Origin: an uncultured Planctomycetaceae bacterium
Lineage (GTDB): Bacteria > Planctomycetota > Planctomycetia > Pirellulales > Thermoguttaceae
DNA length: 8,585 bases
Assembly: GCA_947307005.1 (NCBI GenBank)
Contig: CAMZHY010000130.1
Coordinates: 1-8,585, forward strand
Reading direction: 5' to 3'
Shown here: positions 1 to 7,244 of the stretch, piece after piece
Layout of the letters: every line of letters starts with the position of its first letter
Numbering within the stretch: position 1 is the stretch's first letter
Translations under genes and position numbers: made by a program
The notes under the pieces: generated by a model
The model's database searches: none
What the model was told of the DNA's origin: nothing
What the model saw: the letters and a program-made list of their open reading frames with translations, nothing else

Positions 1-453
1 GCCGGGACGGGGCGACTCGCGCCCTTCTTCGAGATCGTCGAGGGGCGACGCGAGCGCGGCGGAAAAGGACGACGCGCCCGAGAGAAACCGCGTTTCGACG
101 GGGCGCCCCCGGCGTTCGCAGCGCGTTTTGAGCGCGGCGACGAGCGCGTCGGCATGGTCGCGAACTTCGGCGCCGTCCTTCAGTTTGCGCGTCATGCTCA
201 AAGAATCGTCGACGATTACTTTGACGCGCGCGGGACGCCTTTCGATGCGAGTCGTCGGGAGGGCGACCGTGAGACAGAGGAGCGTCAGCGAAGTTGCGAA
301 AAGCGATTGCGCGACGAGTTTCCGCACGCGGCCGGGCGTTCCCTTTGGCGTCGCGCGGACGGTGCGAACGACGAGGAAAAACGCCAAGCCCTCAAACGCC
401 AGCGCCGCGACGAGAATCGCCGCCGCGCGCATTGTCTCGGAATCTGGGAACAT
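1..453 (-). CDS. Membrane protein with VWA-like domain, N-terminal part (cut by window edge)
   Basis: An uninterrupted frame reads from an ATG at 453 (complement) to base 1 without a stop, giving 151 visible residues. Two hydrophobic segments are visible (about residues 9-30 and 48-66), separated by a basic loop, so the product should sit in the inner membrane. Just after the second helix comes the stretch VKVIVDDSLSM, in which D82-x-S84-x-S86 fits the MIDAS metal-binding motif DxSxS at the first strand of a von Willebrand factor A domain. Planctomycetes carry many BatA-like or 'glutamine amidotransferase-like' membrane proteins with two N-terminal helices followed by VWA, and this matches their start. 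The remaining domains lie outside the window, so the exact family is open. A weak AGG about 10 bases upstream supports the ATG; Met8 is an alternative start. It is divergent from the gene at 653. Confidence 0.68.
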   Translation of the reverse strand, partial: MFPDSETMRAAAILVAALAFEGLAFFLVVRTVRATPKGTPGRVRKLVAQSLFATSLTLLCLTVALPTTRIERRPARVKVIVDDSLSMTRKLKDGAEVRDHADALVAALKTRCERRGRPVETRFLSGASSFSAALASPLDDLEEGRESPRPG

Positions 454-510
454 GACGAAACCTCGCGGGATGGGGACGCGCCGTCTGTTTTTGACGCTAT
501 TTCTTAAAAT

Positions 511-537
511 CGCGCGGCAAACCTTTGAAGCCGCGCG
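511..537. repeat. Perfect 8-bp inverted repeat with 11-base spacer in divergent promoter region
   Basis: The arms CGCGCGGC (511-518) and GCCGCGCG (530-537) are perfect reverse complements. They are flanked by an A-run on the left (AAAAT, 506-510) and a T-run on the right (ATTTTT, 541-546), so the element could fold as a bidirectional terminator-like hairpin. Its position between two divergent genes, overlapping the -35 hexamer of the rightward promoter, argues instead for a regulator binding site. GC-rich arms are easy to find in this part of the window, so chance is not excluded. Confidence 0.5.
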
Positions 538-553
538 TCCATTTTTGTAGAAT
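525..553 (+). promoter_or_regulatory. Sigma-70-like promoter for the secreted propeller gene
   Basis: TTGAAG (525-530) and TAGAAT (548-553) are separated by exactly 17 bases and match the -35 and -10 consensus at four and five of six positions. Transcription would begin near 560, leaving a leader of roughly 90 bases before the ATG at 653. The -35 hexamer lies in the spacer and right arm of the inverted repeat at 511-537. Confidence 0.6.
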
Positions 554-562
554 ATCTCTTGC

Positions 563-580
563 GTTCGACGCGCGTCGAAC
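563..580. promoter_or_regulatory. 18-bp perfect palindrome just downstream of the predicted start of transcription
   Basis: GTTCGACGCGCGTCGAAC is its own reverse complement over all 18 bases. It lies about 10 bases after the -10 hexamer, the usual position of a roadblock operator for a dimeric repressor. As RNA it would form a 7-bp stem with a GCGC loop at the very 5' end of the leader, which could protect the transcript. The regulator is not in the window. Confidence 0.55.
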
Positions 581-618
581 TACGTCATATTTTTCACGGT
601 CTCGAAGGAACGTCAACA

Positions 619-632
619 CGTCCGAAAGGACG
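619..632 (+). other. Leader hairpin with GAAA tetraloop upstream of ribosome binding site
   Basis: CGTCC (619-623) pairs with GGACG (628-632) around a GAAA loop of the stable GNRA type. It sits about nine bases before the purine-rich AGAGGGAAG (642-650) that serves as Shine-Dalgarno for the ATG at 653, so it probably leaves that site free and may keep it unstructured. It is short and may be fortuitous. Confidence 0.3.
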
Positions 633-652
633 GAATCAGAAAGAGGGAAGAA

Positions 653-2647
653 ATGAGAAACGTTTTTTTATCGGCGATCGCGGTTCTTTTACTCGCGACC
701 GTCTGCCGCGCCGCCGACGTCGAGCAGACGATTCCCGCGAAGGACGTCGCGCCGGGCGCGACCGTTCTCGAATGGACGGCGGACGCCGACGCGACGCTCA
801 GCGGCTTCTATCTCCGGCTTGCGAACTGCGTCCCGCCGATGGACGAGCCGATCGTCGCGGCGCTCTTTATTCGCGGCGAACGGCTCGGCAGGACGGTCGT
901 GATTCCCGCGTTTAAACGCCCGCTCCTGTACCATACGCGCCCCGCGTGGTCCAATCCTCAGACGTTCCCGCCCCTCGACGTCGGGCGCGAATTTCGACGT
1001 TCCGTCGCGCCGATCGCGCTGAAAAAGGGCGACGCCGTCTCGATCGTCGTCGAATCCTGCGAGCCGAACCTCGCGAGCGGGCTTGTCGCCGGGCTGCAAT
1101 TCCAAGGAAAACATAACCTTGCGGACGACCGCGCGCCCTTCCGCGAAGCGCGGACGAACGGACCCGTTTGTTCGATTCAGTGGTCCGAGCCGGAGGTCGT
1201 GACGATCGGGTCTGGCGAGAAATTCGATCCTCTTTGCGCGCCGCAGAACAACTCGTCCGTGATTGCGGACGCGGACGGAACGCTTTATATTTTCAGCGCG
1301 TTCTATTCGGTCGACGAGCAGTACGGAGGCGGACGCGGCGGCTCGTATTCGCGCATTTACGGCTATAAGAAAGCGCCGGGCGCCGACGCGTGGGAGCCGA
1401 TCGGACTCGTCGTCGACGTGCTGGAAGGTCAGACGTATTCCGGAGATCCCTTCGTGTTCCGCGATCTCGACGGAACGCCGTGCATCTTGTTCTCCTCGGT
1501 CGATGGAACGAACGGTTTCGCCGACTGGCGCGTGGGCGCGACCTATATTCAACGTTCGACGACCGACAGTTTCGCCGGACCTTGGGCCGAACCGTTCGCG
1601 CTATGGCGGGATTATCCCCAATATCCGGACGACAAGGTTACGGGAGGCCGCGCGAACTGCGTTCGCATCTATCCTCGGGCGAAGACGCAAGATTATCTCG
1701 TCGTCTGGAACCACGGATCGATCGACATGGACGTTCGCGGGCTGATCGTCAAAGATTTGACGACCGAAATTTCCTACGACACGATCTGCCACGCTCCGAT
1801 GTTCGTGAGAAACCAAGAAGAGGGAGGCGGCGGGTTTACGCTCGGCGACAAAGGGTATTATTCGACGTGGCAGATTCCGTGGCTCAACGACCCGAACGGA
1901 CTCCAGCGCGTTTACGAGATCGATCTGAACGACGGCGCGAACCCGGAAGCGTGGCGCGTCGTGCCCGGGTCGCTGGGCTGCAACGACGGCGCGAATCCGA
2001 AGCGCGACGGGGGAACGACCGCCGACGCGTGGGCGATTTCCGTCGCGGGCGGGCGCCTGTGGGCGACCTCGTGCGAGTATTCCGCGACCGAGAATAAGAA
2101 TTACCTCTACGCGCGAAGCGCGCCGATCGAGGAGTTTGAGAAGTTTATCTCGAGCAAACGCTCTTCCGACGTCGTCTTCCGCTACGGCGCGGTTCGCCCT
2201 CAGCTTTATCATGAAACGTTCCCGACGATTGAGCGCGCGGTTGGCGAAAACTGTTCGCTTGAGCTAGATTTCCGAAGCTTCGGCGAACTTGCCTACGCGT
2301 TTATCTTCTTAGGCGCGTCGGACGCGCCGGAGTCGCTGCGTTCCGTTCAGTTCGAGTTCAACAAGGACGGCGCGCGCTTCGTCGCCTACGAGAACAACGG
2401 CTTTCGCATCATTCTCGCCGAGTCGCCGACCCCCAAGTGGGAACCCGGTAAAAAATACCGTCTCAAGCTCGTCCGCGAAGGCGCGAAGCTGACCGGCTAC
2501 GTCGACGGCGTCGAAGCGGTTTCGACGACGGTTACGAACGACCAAATCCTCGCCAGCCTCAACGACGAGCCGCGATTCCGTCTCTACGGCTGGGAAGGCG
2601 GAAGCTACGAAATATCCAACGTCGTTTTGACCGACGGGAAAGAGTAA
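653..2647 (+). CDS. Secreted beta-propeller protein (GH43/GH32-like fold) with C-terminal lectin/DUF1080-like domain
   Basis: The 664-residue product starts with a clear Sec signal peptide (basic RN, hydrophobic core, likely cleavage after CRA near residue 20). Residues about 22-160 look like a beta-sandwich. Residues about 185-505 carry repeating propeller-like motifs: FDP...SSVIADADGTLYIFS (D192, D208), SGDPFVFRDLDG (D265) and an acidic QEEGGGG stretch (E389, E390) followed by YYSTW. Asp at the start of blades one and two with a later Glu is the layout of GH43/GH32-type five-bladed propellers, but I cannot assign the catalytic triad. Residues about 515-664 resemble a concanavalin A-like LamG/DUF1080 domain (LELDF...GKKYRLKLVREGAKLTGYVDGVE). 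It is likely an exported carbohydrate-binding or cleaving protein. The ATG has the strong Shine-Dalgarno AGAGGGAAG. The gene is G+C-rich compared with those to its right (41 of 60 bases at 781-840) and stands alone between its own promoter and terminator. A sialidase-like or non-enzymatic propeller is possible. Confidence 0.75.
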   Translation: MRNVFLSAIAVLLLATVCRAADVEQTIPAKDVAPGATVLEWTADADATLSGFYLRLANCVPPMDEPIVAALFIRGERLGRTVVIPAFKRPLLYHTRPAWSNPQTFPPLDVGREFRRSVAPIALKKGDAVSIVVESCEPNLASGLVAGLQFQGKHNLADDRAPFREARTNGPVCSIQWSEPEVVTIGSGEKFDPLCAPQNNSSVIADADGTLYIFSAFYSVDEQYGGGRGGSYSRIYGYKKAPGADAWEPIGLVVDVLEGQTYSGDPFVFRDLDGTPCILFSSVDGTNGFADWRVGATYIQRSTTDSFAGPWAEPFALWRDYPQYPDDKVTGGRANCVRIYPRAKTQDYLVVWNHGSIDMDVRGLIVKDLTTEISYDTICHAPMFVRNQEEGGGGFTLGDKGYYSTWQIPWLNDPNGLQRVYEIDLNDGANPEAWRVVPGSLGCNDGANPKRDGGTTADAWAISVAGGRLWATSCEYSATENKNYLYARSAPIEEFEKFISSKRSSDVVFRYGAVRPQLYHETFPTIERAVGENCSLELDFRSFGELAYAFIFLGASDAPESLRSVQFEFNKDGARFVAYENNGFRIILAESPTPKWEPGKKYRLKLVREGAKLTGYVDGVEAVSTTVTNDQILASLNDEPRFRLYGWEGGSYEISNVVLTDGKE

Positions 2648-2671
2648 GGGCGATTACGCGGTTTGACTATG

Positions 2672-2724
2672 AAACGCGCCCGGCGTCGAACCGAACCGTT
2701 AGCGACGTCGGGCGTGTTTATTTT
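2672..2724 (+). terminator. Strong intrinsic terminator after the propeller gene
   Basis: A 17-bp stem pairs 2672-2688 with 2703-2719 across a 14-base loop, with only two G-U pairs; the core is CGCCCGGCGTCG against CGACGTCGGGCG. The 3' side runs into TGTTTATTTT (2715-2724). It begins 24 bases after the stop codon at 2645-2647, the expected place for a rho-independent terminator. The A-rich 5' flank is short, so it acts mainly rightward. Confidence 0.8.
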
Positions 2725-2808
2725 GGTCGCGGTTTTGAGGAATCGGCAAGCCGGGATTCGACGAGATTTCATTCTCAAATAGTAATTCAACTCTCTTCGA
2801 CAAGGGAA

Positions 2809-2840
2809 TTGACGTAAATCAACTTTAGAACGAAAATAAT
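2809..2840 (+). promoter_or_regulatory. Possible promoter for the beta-helix gene
   Basis: TTGACG (2809-2814) is a near-consensus -35. A-rich candidates for the -10 follow at 2833-2838 (AAAATA, 18-base spacer) or 2835-2840 (AATAAT, 20-base spacer); neither is good. If real, transcription would start after the ATG at 2839 and make the ATG at 2932 the usable start. The TTGA-N6-TCAA symmetry at 2809-2822 overlaps the -35. Confidence 0.35.
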
Positions 2841-2931
2841 GACGTTGTTGTTTAGGCCGTTGAAGCTCCGACGAGAATATCGGACGGTTATTGTCGTCAT
2901 TGCTTTGAGTAAGGGAAATGAGAAAGAAGTC

Positions 2932-4764
2932 ATGAATTCTTTCAGCATTGAAACGATCATACGAAGTTGTCTTTATCGTTTTATCGCCACGATCGGCGTC
3001 GCGGGCGTTTGCTTTTTCACCCTCGTGTTTGCAGCTCTATGTCCAGCGCAGGATGATAAAGCCCCAGATCTAGAGGAACTGTTTCCAAGACAGTCTAAAT
3101 ATTCGACGGAACCCTTTGACGACAATATTGATTTTGTGCCGACAAACTATTGGGGACATGATCCGGTCGCTATCGTCAAAAGCCTGTCGACGACTCCTTT
3201 CTCGACTTCCGGCATTAGATATGATCGAGATTCTCCCCAATATTTGGAAGCAGTGGAATACAGGGCGGGACTCCTGCAAAACGAATCACTTTTTGGAACG
3301 GTCAAATTTGGTTCTCGGCTCGCCTACGTTTTTCCGAATGATTCTGAAAATTCCGATACGAGCATGGAAAGCGTGTCATGCGAATACAACCCTTCGAACA
3401 GAGTTTTGACGGTGCGCCGCTCCTTTAGGAACCCGAGTTGCGTTGGCGTTGGATTCGCCAATCCTAATCCGCTCTATAAGTTGGCTGCTGGCTCCTACCC
3501 TCACGAAGCTGTGTATTTCAGTTTGTTTTCTCGGGAAGAACAGACGTATGCTCTAGCGCTTGAGTTTTCGCAGCTCCGAAAGAAGTCACAAGTCCAAATC
3601 GATCATTGGACTATTATTGACGTTTCTCCACAAGAATACGACAGGTTTAAGGATTCTATTCGCGTCATCTGCGCCTTCAGTATAGGGGCGGGCGGAAATC
3701 GATATATTGGTTTTTTTAAACCTGCTCTACATCAAATAGTAACTTACAAGGATTTACCGTTTAACCTTATTTGCGCCGCCAACCCGGAGTTTTGGCTTTA
3801 CGACGGTAAGACGGGCGAGATCATCGCGAAATATACCGCTGCGGAAACGTATAACGGAAAACGCGTTAAAATGATGAAGACGAAAGTTTCCTTGTCTCGC
3901 AACAAGGAATCGTTCAACGACAAGACTGGTTCAGACGAAGAGGTTTCCGTCTCGACGAAAACAGCCGCGCAGTCGTGGCGCGACGTGTTAAAAACGGCGG
4001 AAGACGTCCGCGAAAATTGGGAAAAGAAAACGCCTTCCGTTATTATTCCAGACGACTGCAAAACTTTAGAAGAGGCGTTGAACAAAACAAAAGACGGCGA
4101 CGTTATCCAAATTCGTAAAGGCGCGACGATTTCCCTAAAAGAGGGACGAAGAACCCGCAGCGAAAGCGCCGAAGTCGTAATCGACCATGCCGTTGCGATT
4201 ATTGGCGAAACCGGCGCCCCAAGGGACGTCTCGCTTCAGATTGGCGGAGACGAATCGTTAAAGATTGAATCGGGGGGAAACGTTTCTACTAAAGGCGTGT
4301 CTTTTGTTAGTTCTAAACCGGCTGTTGGCGCCGCGCCGAAACCTGCCGTCGTCGTGGGGAACGACGCAAAGGCGACTTTTCGCGATTGCGTCTTTTCGGG
4401 CGCTAAAGTCAAAGAGTCCGTCGGCGTCGTCGTCGAGGGAGAATTTGCGGAAGCGGAGTTTTGGAAATGCGAGTTCCGGTCTTTCGAACAAGACGCGTTA
4501 CGCGTCGACCTTTCCGCGAAAGCGAAAGTTGAATATTGCCAATTCTTGTCCGGGAATCGGCATGGTATTTCGTCGTTCAATTCGGCAAAGGTCGACGTCG
4601 GTAAGAGTCGTTTCGACGGAAACGTCACCGGTTTTCAAGCGGATGGCGGCGGCGGAGTCGTCGTGACGAATTCTTTCTTCTCTAACAATCGAAGCAATTG
4701 GAGCGTCTCGCCGGGGAGTCGGCTCGCGTGCGATACGAAAGAGGGGAACGTTATCGAGAAATAA
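2932..4764 (+). CDS. Secreted protein with C-terminal right-handed parallel beta-helix
   Basis: The frame is open from an ATG at 2839, but I choose the ATG at 2932 (610 residues). It gives a proper signal peptide: R11 and R16, hydrophobic 17-36, likely cleavage at CPA near residue 39. The upstream ATG has no Shine-Dalgarno and would bury this signal 31 residues in. Residues about 41-310 are unrecognised. A charged linker (about 310-369, rich in K, E, S, T) leads to VIIPDDCKTLEEAL...DGDVIQI (370 on), the typical opening of NosD/pectate-lyase-like beta-helices. Five coils then show a stacked ladder: C486 (FRDCVF), C513 (FWKCEF), C536 (VEYCQF), S559 (VGKSRF), S581 (VTNSFF), spaced 27, 23, 23 and 22. 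Such helices bind or cleave polysaccharide; no catalytic residues are recognised here, so a binding or structural role is equally likely. The N-terminal half is AT-richer than the helix half (21 of 60 G+C at 3601-3660, 29 of 60 at 4441-4500). It converges on the gene ending at 4821. Confidence 0.8.
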   Translation: MNSFSIETIIRSCLYRFIATIGVAGVCFFTLVFAALCPAQDDKAPDLEELFPRQSKYSTEPFDDNIDFVPTNYWGHDPVAIVKSLSTTPFSTSGIRYDRDSPQYLEAVEYRAGLLQNESLFGTVKFGSRLAYVFPNDSENSDTSMESVSCEYNPSNRVLTVRRSFRNPSCVGVGFANPNPLYKLAAGSYPHEAVYFSLFSREEQTYALALEFSQLRKKSQVQIDHWTIIDVSPQEYDRFKDSIRVICAFSIGAGGNRYIGFFKPALHQIVTYKDLPFNLICAANPEFWLYDGKTGEIIAKYTAAETYNGKRVKMMKTKVSLSRNKESFNDKTGSDEEVSVSTKTAAQSWRDVLKTAEDVRENWEKKTPSVIIPDDCKTLEEALNKTKDGDVIQIRKGATISLKEGRRTRSESAEVVIDHAVAIIGETGAPRDVSLQIGGDESLKIESGGNVSTKGVSFVSSKPAVGAAPKPAVVVGNDAKATFRDCVFSGAKVKESVGVVVEGEFAEAEFWKCEFRSFEQDALRVDLSAKAKVEYCQFLSGNRHGISSFNSAKVDVGKSRFDGNVTGFQADGGGGVVVTNSFFSNNRSNWSVSPGSRLACDTKEGNVIEK

Positions 4765-4820
4765 CGCTCAACGCGCCCTAACGAAAACGGTTGCGATAAG
4801 CCGGGTTAGCTCAATGGCTT
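4749..4820. other. Convergent intergenic stretch with two weak hairpins
   Basis: Only 56 bases separate the two converging stop codons. CGTTAT (4749-4754) pairs with ATAACG (4761-4766) across the stop codon of the beta-helix gene, and AAGCC (4798-4802) pairs with GGCTT (4816-4820). Neither has a convincing T-run, so a shared terminator is possible but not shown. Confidence 0.3.
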
Positions 4821-6182
4821 TCAGACGACTTCATATCCGGGACGGGAAGGACGCGAGATCATTGCGTTGGCTTCCTCCTCCTGGAAAGAATAGGAGTCCT
4901 GATTCCAATGGAGCGTTTTGCCCGTTAGACCGCAAATATTGGCCATGTGGCACATATTGATTCCGGACGTCGTCGACGCTATGTCGGAAATCGGCTGAAC
5001 GCCGTCTTCGATAGCTTCGAAGAAATTGCGCATATGATCGCCGGGAGTTCTGCCCTTGAGAATATCGTGTTGGATCTCGTTGAGCTCTTCAATATCCTTT
5101 TCGGTAAGCGTTTCGACGGGTTTGCCGGTGATGCGTCCTCGGTTGACGCGGATTCTTCCAAGTTCGCCCGTGAAAAGAACGGCGTTCTCGCCCGACTTAA
5201 GTTGCAACGTGGCGCCGTCCTTGTATTTGAAGAGGAAGTCAAACTCTTCGGCGACGTCGTACCAACCGGGAATATTCGGGAATTTTGCGGTTCCGGAAAC
5301 CTCGACGGGAGCGTCGTTATACCGTTCCAGCGCCCAGACGGCAAAGTCGATGTTATGCGCGCCCCAGTCGGTGATCGGACCCGCGGAATACGCCAGCCAG
5401 TATCGGAAATTGTAGAAACAACGTTCTAGGAAATAGTCTGCGTAAGGCGTCGGTCCCAACCATTTGTCCCAATTGAGTCCTTCGGGAATCGGTTGCGGCT
5501 TGAACGGTTCTCTTTTATCGAGAACGCCGACCTTTCCAATCGTTTCGTTAATAGGCAGAGAGCAGACGACGTTGATCTTCTTTCCGAGTCTTCCGCTCTT
5601 GATAATGGCGGCGGCGAGACGGAACGTTTCGTTTTCGTCGCGCTGCTGAGAACCGACCTGAACAATCGCGCCCGTTTCTTTGGCGACTTTCGCAATCAGT
5701 TTGGTTTCTTCCATCGTCAAGGTAAGAGGTTTCTCGACGTAAACCGATTTTCCAGCGCGCATCGCTTCAACGGCGATTTTAGCGTGCCAATGATCGGGCG
5801 TTCCAATCGTAACGACGTCGATCGTCGGATCTTCGATAATCCTCTCATAATCTTGATAAGCCTTGCACTGATTGGGGAAGTAAGCGGCAAATCTTTCAGA
5901 GAAGGGAAGATAAACGTCGGCGCAGGCGACGACGGCTCCAAATTCGCCCGCTTTCCGACCGACGAAGGTTCCCCGTCCGTCGAAATCCTCGTCGCTGTCC
6001 CAGACTCCGGCGCGATACTTGCTCACGCCGACAGCTCCAACTTGAAGTTTTTCTACCGCGCTCTTTTTCTTGACGGGTTGTTCGCTCGAATATAAATAGG
6101 GCGTAAAAATTGGGGCGACGCATGTCGCGGCGGAAGCCAGACCGGCGCTGCGCAGGAACTGGCGTCTGGTTTGTTTTGTCAT
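4821..6182 (-). CDS. Tat-exported Gfo/Idh/MocA family oxidoreductase
   Basis: The 453-residue protein is an NAD(P)-dependent sugar or cyclitol oxidoreductase by family. The twin-arginine signal TRRQFLR (residues 5-11) is followed by a mild hydrophobic stretch (12-30), so it is exported folded, presumably with its nucleotide bound. The Rossmann fold begins at KLQVGAVGVS (45-54); DHWHAKIAVEAMRAGKSVYVEKP (130-152) holds the family signature EKP (150-152), whose Lys is the usual catalytic or cofactor-contacting residue. DWGAHNIDFAVW (272-283), with H276, fits the substrate-side motif, and GDHMRNFFEAIEDG (381-394) is typical of the C-terminal domain in the exported planctomycete branch. Length is normal for that branch. 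Start: AGGAGA (complement of 6188-6193) lies five bases before the ATG. It is 54 bases downstream of the ThuA-like gene with no terminator between, so they form an operon. Substrate cannot be told from sequence. Confidence 0.92.
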   Translation of the reverse strand: MTKQTRRQFLRSAGLASAATCVAPIFTPYLYSSEQPVKKKSAVEKLQVGAVGVSKYRAGVWDSDEDFDGRGTFVGRKAGEFGAVVACADVYLPFSERFAAYFPNQCKAYQDYERIIEDPTIDVVTIGTPDHWHAKIAVEAMRAGKSVYVEKPLTLTMEETKLIAKVAKETGAIVQVGSQQRDENETFRLAAAIIKSGRLGKKINVVCSLPINETIGKVGVLDKREPFKPQPIPEGLNWDKWLGPTPYADYFLERCFYNFRYWLAYSAGPITDWGAHNIDFAVWALERYNDAPVEVSGTAKFPNIPGWYDVAEEFDFLFKYKDGATLQLKSGENAVLFTGELGRIRVNRGRITGKPVETLTEKDIEELNEIQHDILKGRTPGDHMRNFFEAIEDGVQPISDIASTTSGINMCHMANICGLTGKTLHWNQDSYSFQEEEANAMISRPSRPGYEVV

Positions 6183-6236
6183 GGCAATCTCCTGTAAATG
6201 AGTTCCGATAAACGGATAAAAAGCGAGAGAACGGCG

Positions 6237-7163
6237 TTAGCGCTTGTTTTTCAGCGTATAGGCTTCGGGACATTCTTTTTCTAAATTGGGCGTCATGTCC
6301 AGATCGATTTGACCGACGACGAATTTCATCATGTCCTGAACGAAATTCTGGAGAAATTCTGTATCCCACTGCTCGTTTCCATGACCGGGCGCGATATAAG
6401 CGACGCGTCCTTTTCCTTCCATTCGAACCCAGCTTGACGGGAACGCGGGGCGATCGTAACATGCGTTGCGTCCGTCGGTTCGCATGCCCTTTGTTTCCTG
6501 TACGGCGATCACGTGCATGTCGGGATTGAAATTCTTCATGCAGTACCATTCGTCGAAAATCTTTACTTCCGATTTTCCAAAAGCTTTCAACGTAGGTACT
6601 TGAATCGGTTCGGTAAAACGTTGCGTCGCTTCCTGCATGTCGCCGTGGGTGATGAAATCGCCGCCGACCATTTTGATATACTCAGTACGTTCCTCTTCCG
6701 GCTGATTTTCAAAGAGTTCGCCCTTGCATTGCCAAGTGTCGGTCGCGCAGTGAATTCCGAGGAAACCGGTTCCGGATCGAATCGCTTTGAAGAGATTTTT
6801 CATTCCTTCTTTGGAAACGGGCGTTCTATTGTCGACTTTGACGTCCAGGTCGCCGCAGGTGAAGAAAACGAACGCCGCGTATTGACTCAAATCGCCGTCG
6901 AAAACCGAGCCGTCTTTTGTGCAGTCGACGTCGTAACCGATCGCTTCGCCGAGTCTTTTGACGATTTTGGCCGCTTTGCTTGTCCCGTCCTCTTCGTCGA
7001 CGGTAGGCGGATGCTCCCATTCGGTAGAAAGATCAAAATAAAGAATTTTTCGACCCGGTTTGTCTTCGGCGAATCCCAGATTTTCAACGTTAAAACTCGT
7101 CGTTTCCAAACCGACGGCGCCAAGCGTCAACGAAATTGTCCGGATAAAATCTCTTCGATTCAT
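6237..7163 (-). CDS. Exported ThuA-domain protein (trehalose-utilisation family)
   Basis: The 308-residue protein belongs to the ThuA family, a class I glutamine-amidotransferase-like fold linked to disaccharide and 3-keto-sugar metabolism. Residues 2-7 (NRRDFIR begins at 2) give a twin-arginine-like signal, with a short hydrophobic stretch to about 20, so export by Tat is likely though the hydrophobic part is weak. The core begins at RKILYFDLSTEWEH (38-51); GTGFLGIHCATDTW (131-144) is the family signature around the nucleophile-elbow position, with H138 and C139; VGGDFITHG (166-174), DEWYCM (204-209) and VAYIAPGHGNEQW (254-266) are further ThuA motifs. Shine-Dalgarno AGGAAAG (complement of 7171-7177) is seven bases before the ATG. 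It is the first gene of the operon with the Gfo/Idh/MocA enzyme, the same pairing as ThuA with ThuB in rhizobia. Whether it is an isomerase, lyase or hydrolase of keto-sugars is not decided by sequence. Confidence 0.9.
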   Translation of the reverse strand: MNRRDFIRTISLTLGAVGLETTSFNVENLGFAEDKPGRKILYFDLSTEWEHPPTVDEEDGTSKAAKIVKRLGEAIGYDVDCTKDGSVFDGDLSQYAAFVFFTCGDLDVKVDNRTPVSKEGMKNLFKAIRSGTGFLGIHCATDTWQCKGELFENQPEEERTEYIKMVGGDFITHGDMQEATQRFTEPIQVPTLKAFGKSEVKIFDEWYCMKNFNPDMHVIAVQETKGMRTDGRNACYDRPAFPSSWVRMEGKGRVAYIAPGHGNEQWDTEFLQNFVQDMMKFVVGQIDLDMTPNLEKECPEAYTLKNKR

Positions 7164-7217
7164 AACAGCGCTTTCCTGACTTTTAAGCCTTCCTCCCCTT
7201 TTCCCCCAAGAACTTCA

Positions 7218-7235
7218 TTTTCGCGACGGCGAAAA
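7218..7235. repeat. 7-bp inverted repeat in the leader of the ThuA operon
   Basis: TTTTCGC (7218-7224) and GCGAAAA (7229-7235) are perfect reverse complements around four bases. The element lies 55 bases before the ATG of the ThuA-like gene. It could be an operator or a small leader hairpin; nothing else identifies it. Confidence 0.35.
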
Positions 7236-7244
7236 GGTAAAGAT

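Noticed and set aside
511..546. Hairpin plus T-run read as an intrinsic terminator
   Set aside because: Both flanking genes are transcribed away from this point, so no transcript needs to end there; overlap with the -35 hexamer favours a regulatory site. An attenuator or a short RNA is not excluded.
128..550. Open plus-strand frames (128-550 and 154-507) across the left edge
   Set aside because: They are Arg/Ala/Thr/Ser-rich low-information translations antisense to the frame at 1-453, which has two membrane helices and a VWA-type motif.
689..1552. Long minus-strand frame of 287 codons, and another at 1601-2212
   Set aside because: Arg-rich mirror frames of the G+C-rich propeller gene; no signal, motif or ribosome binding site, and the sense frame has a signal peptide and domains.
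2839..2931. Upstream ATG at 2839 as the start of the beta-helix gene
   Set aside because: It has no Shine-Dalgarno, overlaps the candidate promoter, and would place a good signal peptide 31 residues inside the protein.
4801..4876. tRNA-like opening GCCGGGTTAGCTCAATGG resembling an acceptor arm plus D-arm
   Set aside because: There is no GAGC to close the D-stem, no anticodon stem, no T-arm GTTCGAATC-type sequence and no complementary 3' acceptor end; the region mostly lies inside the end of the oxidoreductase gene.
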